DNA from: Flavobacterium buctense
Lineage (GTDB): Bacteria > Bacteroidota > Bacteroidia > Flavobacteriales > Flavobacteriaceae
Direction: 5' to 3'
Length of the DNA: 64,000 nt
NCBI RefSeq assembly: GCF_014486695.1
Contig: NZ_JACTAB010000004.1
Span: forward strand, 1-64,000
Position numbers and translations under genes: made by a program. Shown piece after piece: positions 18,185 through 26,883 of the stretch; position 1 is the first letter of the stretch, and each line of letters begins with the position of its first letter. Under the pieces are notes generated by a model. That model was given only the letters and a program-made list of their open reading frames with translations. It was not told the DNA's origin and ran no database searches.

Positions 18185-19942
18185 ATGAAACATCGGATTG
18201 CCTTACTGTTATTGTTATTGATTTCAAATTATGGAATAGCGCAGCAAAAAACGTATTGCAATCCGATTAATATTGACTACGGTTATTGCCCAATTCCCGA
18301 TTTTGTTAAGCAAGGAAAACACCGAGCTACTGCCGATCCTGTGCTGACATTCTTCAAGGGTGAATATTATCTTTTTTCGACTAATCAATGGGGTTATTGG
18401 CATAGCAAAGACATGTCGGATTGGCAATTTATTTCCAAAAAATTCCTTCGTCCTGAGCATAAAGTTTATGACGAATTGTGCGCACCATCGTTGTCTTTTG
18501 TCAATGATACTTTGTTAGTGGTAGGTTCAACCCACGGAAAAGAATTCCCGCTTTGGATGAGCACTAATCCGTCGAAAGGCGAGTGGATAGAATTAATTCA
18601 CAAATCAGAAGCTGCCGCTTGGGATCCGCAGATTTTTTGGGACAAAGAAAAAGACGAAGTCTATGAATATTACGGTTCGAGCAATTTATATCCGTTGTAC
18701 GGAATGAAACTCAATCGTAAAACTTTCCAACCGGAAGGCGAGAGAATTCCTGTGTTGGCTTTGAATGACGATGAACACGGTTGGGAACGCTTTGGTGAAC
18801 ACAACGACAATACTTTCCTGCAACCGTTTACCGAAGGTGCTTTTATGACCAAACACAATGGCAAATATTACTTGCAATATGGTGCGCCCGGAACCGAATT
18901 CAGCGGTTATGCTGATGGTGTTTATGTGGGTAATCATCCGCTTGGTCCTTTTGAGTATCAATCACACAATCCGTTTTCTTATAAACCTGGTGGATTTGCT
19001 CGTGGTGCAGGACATGGAGCGACTTTCACCGATGCGAACAATCAGTATTGGCACATTTCTACGATAGGTGTTTGTGTTAAAAACAATTTCGAACGCCGTT
19101 TGGGCATTTGGCCTGCCGGATTTGATCAAGAGGATATTTTATATTCGAATACCGCTTATGGTGATTATCCAACGTTTTTACCTTCAGAAAATAAAGGGCA
19201 TTGGAGCGAAAGTTTTGCCGGATGGATGTTACTGAATTATAACAAACCGGTTCAAGTTTCTTCAACATTGGGTGGCTTTCAGGCGAACCTTTCGGTAGAT
19301 GAAGATATTAAAACCTATTGGTCGGCTAAAACCGCTAATAAAGGAGAATACCTTATTTCGGATTTGGGCGAAAAAAGTACCATTAACGCGATCCAAATCA
19401 ACTATGCCGATCAGGATGCAGAAATTATGGGTAAACCCGAAACGACCTTGGGACACAAATACATCATTTATACTTCCAATGAAGGCAAAAACTGGAAAGT
19501 GTTAATCGATAAAAGCAAAAGCACCAAAGATGTGCCGCATGAATACATCGAATTGCAGACTCCGACTTCGGCTCGGTATTTAAAACTGGAAAATATCGGG
19601 ATGCCAACGGGTAAATTTGCGATTAGTGGTTTTAGGGTTTTTGGTATAGGAAGTGGTGAAAAACCGAGTGAAGTTAAAGGATTTGTACCATTGCGTTCGG
19701 GACCAAAAGTAAAAGGGGAACGAAGAAATGTTTGGTTTAAATGGCAACAAGAACAAAATGCAGACGGTTATGTAATTTACTTTGGCAAATCGCCTGATAA
19801 ATTATATGGCTCGATTATGGTTTACGGCAAAACCGAATATTATTTCAATGGTTTGGACAAATCTGAGGCGTATTATTTTCAAATAGAAGCTTTTAACAAC
19901 AACGGCATCGGACCAAAAAGTGAAATCAAAAAAGCAGATTGA
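18185..19942 (+). CDS. GH43-like glycosidase with F5/8C (discoidin) and fibronectin III domains
   Basis: A 585-residue exported protein. After a signal peptide (SNYGIAQ) comes a five-bladed-propeller region of GH43 type: HRATADPVLTFFKGEYYLFST holds the likely base Asp, AAAWDPQIFWD a second Asp, and EGAFMTKHNGKYYLQYG the likely acid Glu. Residues about 340-490 look like an F5/8C carbohydrate-binding domain (SATLGGFQANLSVDEDIKT-type start, then a DLGEKSTINAIQI strand). The last about 85 residues resemble fibronectin III (WFKWQQEQNADGYVIYFG). The frame extends upstream to 18137 inside the GH97 gene; the ATG at 18185 is chosen because it begins the signal peptide. Substrate unknown; GH43 is mostly, not only, active on arabinose, xylose or galactose linkages. 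Confidence 0.75.
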   Translation: MKHRIALLLLLLISNYGIAQQKTYCNPINIDYGYCPIPDFVKQGKHRATADPVLTFFKGEYYLFSTNQWGYWHSKDMSDWQFISKKFLRPEHKVYDELCAPSLSFVNDTLLVVGSTHGKEFPLWMSTNPSKGEWIELIHKSEAAAWDPQIFWDKEKDEVYEYYGSSNLYPLYGMKLNRKTFQPEGERIPVLALNDDEHGWERFGEHNDNTFLQPFTEGAFMTKHNGKYYLQYGAPGTEFSGYADGVYVGNHPLGPFEYQSHNPFSYKPGGFARGAGHGATFTDANNQYWHISTIGVCVKNNFERRLGIWPAGFDQEDILYSNTAYGDYPTFLPSENKGHWSESFAGWMLLNYNKPVQVSSTLGGFQANLSVDEDIKTYWSAKTANKGEYLISDLGEKSTINAIQINYADQDAEIMGKPETTLGHKYIIYTSNEGKNWKVLIDKSKSTKDVPHEYIELQTPTSARYLKLENIGMPTGKFAISGFRVFGIGSGEKPSEVKGFVPLRSGPKVKGERRNVWFKWQQEQNADGYVIYFGKSPDKLYGSIMVYGKTEYYFNGLDKSEAYYFQIEAFNNNGIGPKSEIKKAD

Positions 19943-20069
19943 GTTTATAAAGAAGACTTCGTTAATAACTAATTTTAAAGCGAATCTTTTTTTTTACTTA
20001 TAAATGTATATTTAACCAATCAAATTTATTCAAGCATTAACTATTAACAACCAAACCAAAACTATAATT

Positions 20070-21506
20070 ATGAGTACACAAAATCTTAAAACCAATTGGG
20101 CACAATTTATTCCGTTAGTCACTGTTTTTTTCTTTTGGGGATTTGTCGCTGCAAGTAACGATATTTTAATTCCTGTCTTTAAAAAAGCTTTCAACTTAAC
20201 TCAAGGAGAAAGTCAGCTAGTTTCTGTAGCTTTTTATGTGGCTTATACCGTTGGTTCGATTATCTACATGATTATATCGTATTTGACAAAAGGTGATTTA
20301 ATAAATCGAATAGGATACAAAAACTCGTTGGCATTAGGCTTAGTAATTTCAGCTTTAGGAACATTGTTATTTTATCCTGCTGCAAATACAGGTTCATTTC
20401 CTTTAATGCTTTCCGGACTTTTTATTGTAGCACTTGGTTTCTCTTTGCAGCAAACTGTAGCGAATCCTTTAGCAATTGCACTTGGACCAATAACTACCGG
20501 TTCACAGCGTTTGACTATGGCTGGTGGAATTAACAATCTTGGAACAACTATTGGCCCGCTGATTGTTAGTTTTGCCATATTTGGATCTGCAACTTCAGGA
20601 AATACAGAAATGAGTATTGAAAGTGTGAAAACACCTTATTTAGTTCTTGGTGCAGCATTCTTATTAGTTGCTGTGTTATTAAAATTTTCTTCATTACCGG
20701 ATAAACCGGCAGCGGTTGTTGAAGTTGAAGGCGAAGCAGATAACACCAGAAGTTCGGCTTTGAAATATCCACAATTGATTTTAGGTATGATTGGAATCTT
20801 TGTTTATGTTGGAGTAGAAGTATCTACAGCAAGTAATTTACCTGCTTATATGGAAGGTGATTTAGGTTTTGCGACTAAAGATATTGCTCCGTTTATCTCT
20901 TTGTATTGGGCAAGTTTGATGATTGGTCGTTGGACTGGTGCAGTTGAAGCTTTTACAGATAACGTGAACACCCAAAAGATATTGCGCTTTATTGCACCCT
21001 ATTTGGCATTTGGTGTTTTCTTAGGAATAAACAAATTTATGGATCACGATTTGGCTCCATTTTATGTATATGCTTTAATCATATTAGTCTTGATTTTTGC
21101 AGATATGGCTAGTAAAGGAAATCCGGCGCGAATGTTATTGATTTTCTCTGTATTGGGAATTGTAGCTTTATTGGTAGGAATGGCCACAGATGGAATGGTG
21201 AGTGTTTATGCGTTTACCAGTGTTGGTTTGTTTTGTAGTACACTTTGGCCATGTATATTTACTTTAGCAATTAGTGGTTTAGGAAAGAATACCAGTCAAG
21301 GAAGTAGTTTCTTAATCATGATGATTATGGGTGGTGGAATTGTAAGTTGGTTACAAGGTTATGTAGCAGATTTGACAACCATTCACGTGAGTTATATTGT
21401 TGGTGTAGTGTGTTTTGCCTATTTAGCATTTTATGCTTGGAAAGTAACTGGAATATTAAAAAACCAAGGCATTGACTTTGATAAAAAAGTGAGTGGCGGA
21501 CACTAA
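20070..21506 (+). CDS. Sugar permease, MFS superfamily (FucP / glucose-galactose transporter type)
   Basis: A 478-residue inner-membrane protein with about 12 hydrophobic helices. The start (WAQFIPLVTVFFFWGFVAASNDILIPVFKKAF) is characteristic of the FucP-like sugar:proton symporters, as is the segment SLQQTVANPLAIALG. The loop near residues 215-235 is charged and marks the centre between the two six-helix halves. It would import the monosaccharide released by the GH3, GH97 or GH43-like enzymes. It follows the GH43-like gene by 127 bases with no strong terminator between, so it may share that transcript. Confidence 0.85.
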   Translation: MSTQNLKTNWAQFIPLVTVFFFWGFVAASNDILIPVFKKAFNLTQGESQLVSVAFYVAYTVGSIIYMIISYLTKGDLINRIGYKNSLALGLVISALGTLLFYPAANTGSFPLMLSGLFIVALGFSLQQTVANPLAIALGPITTGSQRLTMAGGINNLGTTIGPLIVSFAIFGSATSGNTEMSIESVKTPYLVLGAAFLLVAVLLKFSSLPDKPAAVVEVEGEADNTRSSALKYPQLILGMIGIFVYVGVEVSTASNLPAYMEGDLGFATKDIAPFISLYWASLMIGRWTGAVEAFTDNVNTQKILRFIAPYLAFGVFLGINKFMDHDLAPFYVYALIILVLIFADMASKGNPARMLLIFSVLGIVALLVGMATDGMVSVYAFTSVGLFCSTLWPCIFTLAISGLGKNTSQGSSFLIMMIMGGGIVSWLQGYVADLTTIHVSYIVGVVCFAYLAFYAWKVTGILKNQGIDFDKKVSGGH

Positions 21507-21530
21507 TCCATCCAAATACTTATAAAATCA

Positions 21531-21566
21531 AAAATCCCGCATCGTATAAACTTTGCGGGATTTTCT
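21531..21566. terminator. Bidirectional terminator at the end of locus 1
   Basis: AAAATCCCGC (21531-21540) pairs perfectly with GCGGGATTTT (21555-21564) between convergent genes. Confidence 0.85.
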
Positions 21567-21597
21567 TCATCAAAACCTAACCAAAACAACTAACTAT

Positions 21598-22188
21598 TTA
21601 ATCTTTATCTTCAATCTTGGCTTTTGTGCCATCTGCCTTGTAGTAGTAATAATCATCATCATTTCTTGGATTGTTTGAGGCGTAATCATGTTCGTAATCA
21701 TAATTGCTTTGAAAAACATATCCTTGATTTCTTCCACCTTTTACATTACCAAACATGTTTATGATATCACCTCTACGGTTGTAAACAATTTGCATTCCTC
21801 CAATTTGAGTCAATGCATGTCGGTTGTATCTCATATAAACCGTTCCAATTCGGTTTACTCTGTCTCGACTGTCATAGTTGATAAAAGTGTTTCCCACTCG
21901 TCTAATTCTACCAAAACTATCATGTTCAATTCTTGTTCCATAGTTAATTGGTCTTCTTGCTGAAACAGTAGTGCCTCTTTTTCCGGCAGTTCGGTAAAAA
22001 TAATCACCTTCACTATCTTGTGGACGGGTGTTGAAATCAAAGTCTCCATTTGGGAATACAAAAAACTCAATACCTCTTTCCATAAATGAGATTGGCTCAT
22101 CAAAACTAAATCTAGTTCTTACTTCTGTTGCATTCACTACGTTTCCAACCAGTAAAACGGTAGCTACTAAAAGGGTAATTTTTTTCAT
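21598..22188 (-). CDS. Exported repeat protein of unknown function
   Basis: Not recognised. A 196-residue protein with a clear signal peptide (MKKITLLVATVLLVGNVVNA). An in-frame ATG 45 bases upstream exists, but the start at 22188 begins the signal peptide. Residues about 93-150 hold three tandem units of roughly 17-20 residues of the form R-I-x-x-(I/V)-G-x-x-x-(I/M)-x-Y-(D/N)-x-R, faintly like YD/Rhs repeats and likely beta-rich. The C-terminus is acidic and tyrosine-rich (NDDDYYYYKADG). It is monocistronic, convergent with the sugar permease and divergent from the peptidase. Periplasmic or surface location is inferred from the signal peptide. Confidence 0.7.
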   Translation of the reverse strand: MKKITLLVATVLLVGNVVNATEVRTRFSFDEPISFMERGIEFFVFPNGDFDFNTRPQDSEGDYFYRTAGKRGTTVSARRPINYGTRIEHDSFGRIRRVGNTFINYDSRDRVNRIGTVYMRYNRHALTQIGGMQIVYNRRGDIINMFGNVKGGRNQGYVFQSNYDYEHDYASNNPRNDDDYYYYKADGTKAKIEDKD

Positions 22189-22387
22189 AATCAATACATT
22201 TTGAGTTTTGCTTACTATTTCGATTTTCAGCATCTTCGAACAGTTATTATTGCTGTTGTTTGGTACATTCCAATACGCGTGCCAAAACCCGTAAATAAAT
22301 TCTTAAGGTTTGATTAAGAAGTATTAATAGTCACATTTACAGTTATTTAGGACGTTTGTTATTGGCTTCTAATTTATTTTTCTTTAC

Positions 22388-22417
22388 TTGATTATCTTTA
22401 AAAATTTAGTACATTTG
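22388..22417 (+). promoter_or_regulatory. Promoter TTG-N19-TACATTTG for the M28 peptidase
   Basis: TTG at 22388-22390, 19 bases, then TACATTTG at 22410-22417: full agreement with the Bacteroidota housekeeping consensus. The start codon lies 45 bases downstream. Confidence 0.75.
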
Positions 22418-22462
22418 CTACCAAATTTGTAAACTAAACAACTTTATTTTATTAAAACTTCA

Positions 22463-23641
22463 ATGAAAAACCTACTATTTGCATTATCACTTTTGGTCTT
22501 ATTGTCAAAAGGCTATGGACAAACTTATGTTCCTTCCTATGCAACAGTAGTTGACCAAGTATCAGAATCTAACATACTAACCAATTTAACCGAATTTGAA
22601 AATCTTGGGGTAAAAAGAAGAGGTACTGCTGCTTTACAAAACACACTCGACTGGTTAAAAGCTGAATATTTAAGTTACGGATATACGGCTTCACAATTGC
22701 AGGAATATAGTTTTACCAATGGTTCAACTACATGTAAAAATTTAGTGGTAACTAAAGTGGGAACACTTTACCCAAACACTTATGTGATTATTTGCGGACA
22801 TTACGATACCATAACTGGAAAAGGAACCAATGATAATGGAAGTGGTGTAGTTACTATTTTTGAAGTCGCACGTTTATTACAAAATATTCCAACAGAGTAC
22901 TCCATCAAATTCATCAATTTCAGTGGAGAAGAAGATGGTTTAGTTGGAAGTCAAAACTTTGTTTCTACAGTAGTTAACGCTACAAATCCAAAAATGGATA
23001 TTAAACTAGTATTTAATATAGATGAAGTTGGAGGAAGGGCAGATATGACCAATGACACGATTACTTGTGAAAGAGATACCGGAAGTCCTACTACTAATAA
23101 TGCTGCTTCGAATGTTATTACAAATGAATTGATAGCATGTACCCAACTTTATTCTCCTTTGAATACTCATTTGTCTTACGCTTATGCTTCAGATTACATG
23201 CCTTTTGAAGACAATAATGAAGTGATTACCGGTTTTTTTGAAAAAAATCAAACGCCACACCGTCATACTTCAACGGATTTATTGGTCAATATGGATCCTG
23301 TGTATGTTTATAATATAGCCAAAGCAGCGACAGGAGCAATGTTGCATTTTACAGTAGCTTCTACTTCAACACTAGCTTCAAATGAATTTAATAATGATTA
23401 TCAGGTGAGTTTTTATCCAAGCCCGGTTAAAGATGTTTTGCATATTAATTTGGGCACTTTAACTGATACTCGATACTCTTTTTCAATGGTTGATTTACAA
23501 GGAAAAGTAGTTTTTAATACCCAAGTTGACAATGCTAATCTGATTGAACCTATAGCAATTGGTGGATTATCTAAAGGGATGTATTTAGCCGTTTTAGAAA
23601 CTTCAAACAAGCGAATTGCAAAGAAAATAATAGTAGAGTAA
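22463..23641 (+). CDS. Secreted M28-family zinc aminopeptidase with T9SS sorting domain
   Basis: A 392-residue secreted metallopeptidase. A signal peptide (LLSKGYGQ) precedes an M28 domain in which GHYDTITGKGTNDNGSGV supplies His and Asp zinc ligands, INFSGEEDGLVGSQNF supplies the catalytic Glu and a ligand, and DEVGG and TPHRHTSTD carry the remaining ones. The last about 75 residues (FYPSPVKDVLHINLG, ending in KKIIVE) form a type A C-terminal domain recognised by the type IX secretion system, so the enzyme should be secreted or surface-attached. It has its own strong promoter and shares a bidirectional terminator with uvrA. Confidence 0.9.
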   Translation: MKNLLFALSLLVLLSKGYGQTYVPSYATVVDQVSESNILTNLTEFENLGVKRRGTAALQNTLDWLKAEYLSYGYTASQLQEYSFTNGSTTCKNLVVTKVGTLYPNTYVIICGHYDTITGKGTNDNGSGVVTIFEVARLLQNIPTEYSIKFINFSGEEDGLVGSQNFVSTVVNATNPKMDIKLVFNIDEVGGRADMTNDTITCERDTGSPTTNNAASNVITNELIACTQLYSPLNTHLSYAYASDYMPFEDNNEVITGFFEKNQTPHRHTSTDLLVNMDPVYVYNIAKAATGAMLHFTVASTSTLASNEFNNDYQVSFYPSPVKDVLHINLGTLTDTRYSFSMVDLQGKVVFNTQVDNANLIEPIAIGGLSKGMYLAVLETSNKRIAKKIIVE

Positions 23642-23651
23642 CTTCTATTCA

Positions 23652-23680
23652 AAAAAAGCCTTCCGACGGAAGGCTTTTTT
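23652..23680. terminator. Bidirectional terminator between M28 peptidase and uvrA
   Basis: AAAAAAGCCTTCC and GGAAGGCTTTTTT (23652-23664, 23668-23680) flank a GAC loop. The stem is perfect and serves both convergent genes. Confidence 0.9.
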
Positions 23681-26481
23681 TATAGTTTGTCTTTCAAGTA
23701 TTTTGCAGTAATTGATTTATTATTTTTCACAATCTCTTCCGGCGTTCCAACCGCTAACAATTGTCCTCCGTTTTCTCCACCTTCAGGCCCTAAATCAATA
23801 ATCCAATCGGCACATTTGATTAAGTCGAGATTGTGTTCGATAACAATAATAGAATGTCCTTTTTCAATTAAAGCATCAAACGAAGCCAACAGCTTTTTAA
23901 TATCATGGAAATGCAAACCGGTTGTTGGTTCGTCAAAAACGAATAATGCTTTTTCTTTGGTTACCCCTTTTACAAGAAATGAAGCCAATTTGATGCGTTG
24001 CGCTTCTCCACCGGATAGTGTAGAGGAAGATTGTCCTAGTTGCACATAACCTAAACCAACGTCTTGTAAAGGTTGTAGTTTTTGTGTGATTTTAGTTTGC
24101 TTGTTTTTGGCAAAAAATGCAATGGCATCATCAATGGTCATTGTTAGAATATCATCTATGTTTTTGCCTTCAAAAGCGACTTCCAAAACTTCTTTTTTGA
24201 AACGTTTTCCGCCACAAGTATCGCATGGTAAAGATACATCGGCCATAAAAACCATTTCAACATTGATTGAACCTTCTCCTTTGCAAGTTTCGCAACGCCC
24301 GCCATCTACATTGAAGGAGAAATGTTTGGCTTGGTAACCCCTAACTTTAGATAGTTTTTCTTTGGCATACAAATCACGAATGTCATCATAGGCTTTGATA
24401 TAAGTCACAGGATTCGAGCGTGAACTTCTCCCAATTGGATTTTGGTCAACGTATTCTATGTGTTTAATGTGTGAAAAACTACCGGTTATTTCGGTAAACT
24501 GCCCGGCTTTGTCTCCGATGCCTTCCAGTTTTTTTTGCATTGCAGGAAACAATATTTTCTTTACCAACGTACTTTTTCCGCTACCGGAAACTCCGGAGAT
24601 TACCGTTAAACTTTCTAATGGGAATGCAACGTCTATGTTTTGCAAATTATTTTCACGAGCGCCTTTAATTTCAATAAAGTTGTTTGATCTTCTGCGTTTT
24701 TGAGGCACCGAAATTTCTAATTGTCCGTTTAAATATTTTGCAGTTAAAGAATTTGCTTTCAAAATTTCGTCAAATGTACCTTCGGCTACCAATTCGCCAC
24801 CAAAAGTTCCCGCTTCCGGACCAATATCTATGATTCTGTCGGCTGCTTTCATGATGTCTTCATCGTGTTCAACAACAATAACAGTATTGCCTAAATCGCG
24901 TAGGTTTTTTAAGACTTTGATTAATCTTTCGGTGTCTTTGGGATGCAAACCAATGCTAGGTTCGTCTAAAATATACATCGAACCCACTAAACTACTGCCT
25001 AATGAAGTTGCCAGATTTATGCGTTGAGATTCACCTCCGGAAAGTGAAGCAGAATTTCTGTTTAAGGTTAAGTAGTCTAAACCAACATCACTTAAGAAAG
25101 CCAATCGGCTATTAATTTCAATTAAAAGACGTTTGGCGACTTTAGCATCGTATTCAGAAAGAGTTAGTTCGCTAAAAAAAGGAATCAAACGTTTAATTGA
25201 TAGATCAACCAATTCAGAAATGGTTTTTCCGCCAACAGTAATGTAATTGGCTTCTTTACGTAATCTTTTACCTTTGCAAGCAGTACATTTTGTTTTACCA
25301 CGATATCGTGATAGCATTACGCGGTTTTGTATTTTATAATTTTTTTCCTCTAATTCTTTAAAAAAATCATCTAAACCAGTGAAGAGTTTGTTTCCTTTCC
25401 AGATTAGGTCTTTTTGTTCTTCAGTTAACTCGAAATAAGGTTTGTGTATCGGAAAATCAAATTTATAGGCATTGTTAACCAATTGATCGCGATACCAACT
25501 CATACTCTCACCACGCCAAGGAAATAGGGCATTTTCAAATACTGAAAGGGATGTATTTGGTACAACTAATTCTTCGTCGATGCCAATGATATTTCCATAA
25601 CCCTCACAAGTTGGACATGCACCATATGGATTATTGAAACTGAACAAGTGAATGTTAGGCTCTAAAAAAGTAATACCATCAAGTTCGAAATTGGCACTGA
25701 ATTCTAAGCGCTTTTTGGTCTCTAATTCTTGTAAATAACAAACACCTTTTCCTTCAAAGAAGGCTGTTTGTACGGCATCAGCTAAACGATTGTAGAAGTC
25801 TTCATCATCAGCCGTTTCAGCATTCAATACAATTCTATCAATGATAAGTAAAATGTCTTTATTGTCTAAGGAATGTTGGTTAATTTCGTCCAATCGAACC
25901 ATTTCGTTATCCACTAAAATGCGCGCAAAACCTTGTTGAAGTAATACTTTTAACTTGTCTTCCAATTGTCTTCCTTCTTCTAAATGAATAGGGGAAAGTA
26001 GAAGCCATTTGGTATCTAAATCAAACTCTTTAATAGCAATTACAACATCAGAAACAGTATCTTTCTTTACTTCATTACCTGAAACTGGTGAAAAAGTCTT
26101 TCCTATTCGGGCATAAAGTAATTTCAAGTAATCATAGATTTCAGTTGATGTACCTACAGTAGAGCGAGCATTTGTTGTATTTACCTTTTGTTCAATGGCT
26201 ATGGCAGGGGCAATACCTTTAATGTATTCAACTTTGGGCTTGTCTAATCGACCTAAGAATTGACGTGCATAAGATGATAAACTTTCAACATACCGACGCT
26301 GTCCTTCAGCATATAATGTATCAAAGGCTAAACTTGATTTTCCTGAACCTGAAAGTCCGGTGATGACCACTAATTTATTGCGAGGAATGACTACATCCAG
26401 GTTTTTTAAATTGTGGATTTGTGCGCCTTTGATTAAGATGTTTTTTTTAGGTTCTAGTGTAGCAATATCTGTACTCTTCAT
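23680..26481 (-). CDS. uvrA: Excinuclease ABC subunit A
   Basis: A 933-residue damage-recognition ATPase of nucleotide excision repair, which loads UvrB on lesions. The first ATP-binding half carries Walker [15 protein letters not shown], and the second carries [16 protein letters not shown] signatures are [13 protein letters not shown] and [13 protein letters not shown]. Zinc-finger cysteine pairs are seen as [20 protein letters not shown] and CDTCGGKR. Length is typical for the Bacteroidota protein. It is a single gene with its own upstream region, ending on the shared terminator. No unusual feature. Confidence 0.97.
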   Translation of the reverse strand: MKSTDIATLEPKKNILIKGAQIHNLKNLDVVIPRNKLVVITGLSGSGKSSLAFDTLYAEGQRRYVESLSSYARQFLGRLDKPKVEYIKGIAPAIAIEQKVNTTNARSTVGTSTEIYDYLKLLYARIGKTFSPVSGNEVKKDTVSDVVIAIKEFDLDTKWLLLSPIHLEEGRQLEDKLKVLLQQGFARILVDNEMVRLDEINQHSLDNKDILLIIDRIVLNAETADDEDFYNRLADAVQTAFFEGKGVCYLQELETKKRLEFSANFELDGITFLEPNIHLFSFNNPYGACPTCEGYGNIIGIDEELVVPNTSLSVFENALFPWRGESMSWYRDQLVNNAYKFDFPIHKPYFELTEEQKDLIWKGNKLFTGLDDFFKELEEKNYKIQNRVMLSRYRGKTKCTACKGKRLRKEANYITVGGKTISELVDLSIKRLIPFFSELTLSEYDAKVAKRLLIEINSRLAFLSDVGLDYLTLNRNSASLSGGESQRINLATSLGSSLVGSMYILDEPSIGLHPKDTERLIKVLKNLRDLGNTVIVVEHDEDIMKAADRIIDIGPEAGTFGGELVAEGTFDEILKANSLTAKYLNGQLEISVPQKRRRSNNFIEIKGARENNLQNIDVAFPLESLTVISGVSGSGKSTLVKKILFPAMQKKLEGIGDKAGQFTEITGSFSHIKHIEYVDQNPIGRSSRSNPVTYIKAYDDIRDLYAKEKLSKVRGYQAKHFSFNVDGGRCETCKGEGSINVEMVFMADVSLPCDTCGGKRFKKEVLEVAFEGKNIDDILTMTIDDAIAFFAKNKQTKITQKLQPLQDVGLGYVQLGQSSSTLSGGEAQRIKLASFLVKGVTKEKALFVFDEPTTGLHFHDIKKLLASFDALIEKGHSIIVIEHNLDLIKCADWIIDLGPEGGENGGQLLAVGTPEEIVKNNKSITAKYLKDKL

Positions 26482-26500
26482 AGCAAAAATAGAATGTTCG

Positions 26501-26508
26501 CAAAGTTA
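26501..26508 (-). promoter_or_regulatory. Probable -7 element for uvrA
   Basis: Minus-strand TAACTTTG lies 20 bases before the uvrA start. A second copy at 26533-26540 lies one repeat further upstream and could act as an alternative start or supply the TTTG -33 element at N24. Confidence 0.45.
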
Positions 26509-26800
26509 ATCAATTCTGATAGTAATTCGTAGCAAAGTTAATTTTGAAATCTTAGTATTATCTTAATAGCTTCTTTTCAATTTGACAAAAAAACAGTTGT
26601 ATTTTTATGTTAAGCAACTTTTTAGAGTTAATTTTTTATAAATTAATCATATTATTACGTATTAAAATCATATCTACTTTCATTTTACCACAACATTACC
26701 ACAGCATTTTAAACTTTTAACACTTGTTTGAAGGCCTTCTTGAATCATAATTATTATCTTTGAGTGCAAGAATTTCAATCGATTGAGAAAGATTTTTGTC

Positions 26801-26821
26801 TGTATAGTTTTTGTATAGTTT
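26801..26821 (+). promoter_or_regulatory. Direct repeat TGTATAGT-N3-TGTATAGT, candidate activator site
   Basis: TGTATAGTTT occurs at 26801-26810 and again at 26812-26821, an 11-base period, so both copies face the same side of the helix. They lie 30-50 bases upstream of the TATATTTG -7 element at 26851-26858, the usual place for an activator. The same arrangement recurs in opposite orientation at 31281-31300. Confidence 0.55.
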
Positions 26822-26850
26822 AATAAAAGCCATTCTGATTAATAACTCTT

Positions 26851-26858
26851 TATATTTG
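26851..26858 (+). promoter_or_regulatory. -7 element TATATTTG for the secreted binding protein
   Basis: Exact TAnnTTTG match, 26 bases before the start at 26884. No TTTG is found 17-23 bases upstream, which fits dependence on an activator bound at 26801-26821. Confidence 0.5.
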
Positions 26859-26883
26859 TTTACATAACATTAAAAAAAATATC

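Larger units (their letters stand above)
26482..26883. other. 402-base intergenic region between divergent uvrA and locus 2
   Basis: No gene is seen. On the uvrA side, GCAAAGTTAAT occurs twice (26500-26510 and 26532-26542). The middle (about 26560-26760) is very AT-rich without recognisable structure. On the right are the paired TGTATAGTTT repeats and a TATATTTG element that belong to the gene at 26884. Confidence 0.6.

Noticed and set aside
23687..25027. Several open frames on the plus strand opposite uvrA
   Set aside because: They are antisense shadows of uvrA, without start context or recognisable protein features.
26560..26760. Very AT-rich stretch considered as a replication origin or small RNA gene
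   Set aside because: No DnaA-box cluster, no dnaA/dnaN neighbour, no stable hairpin and no promoter/terminator pair were seen.
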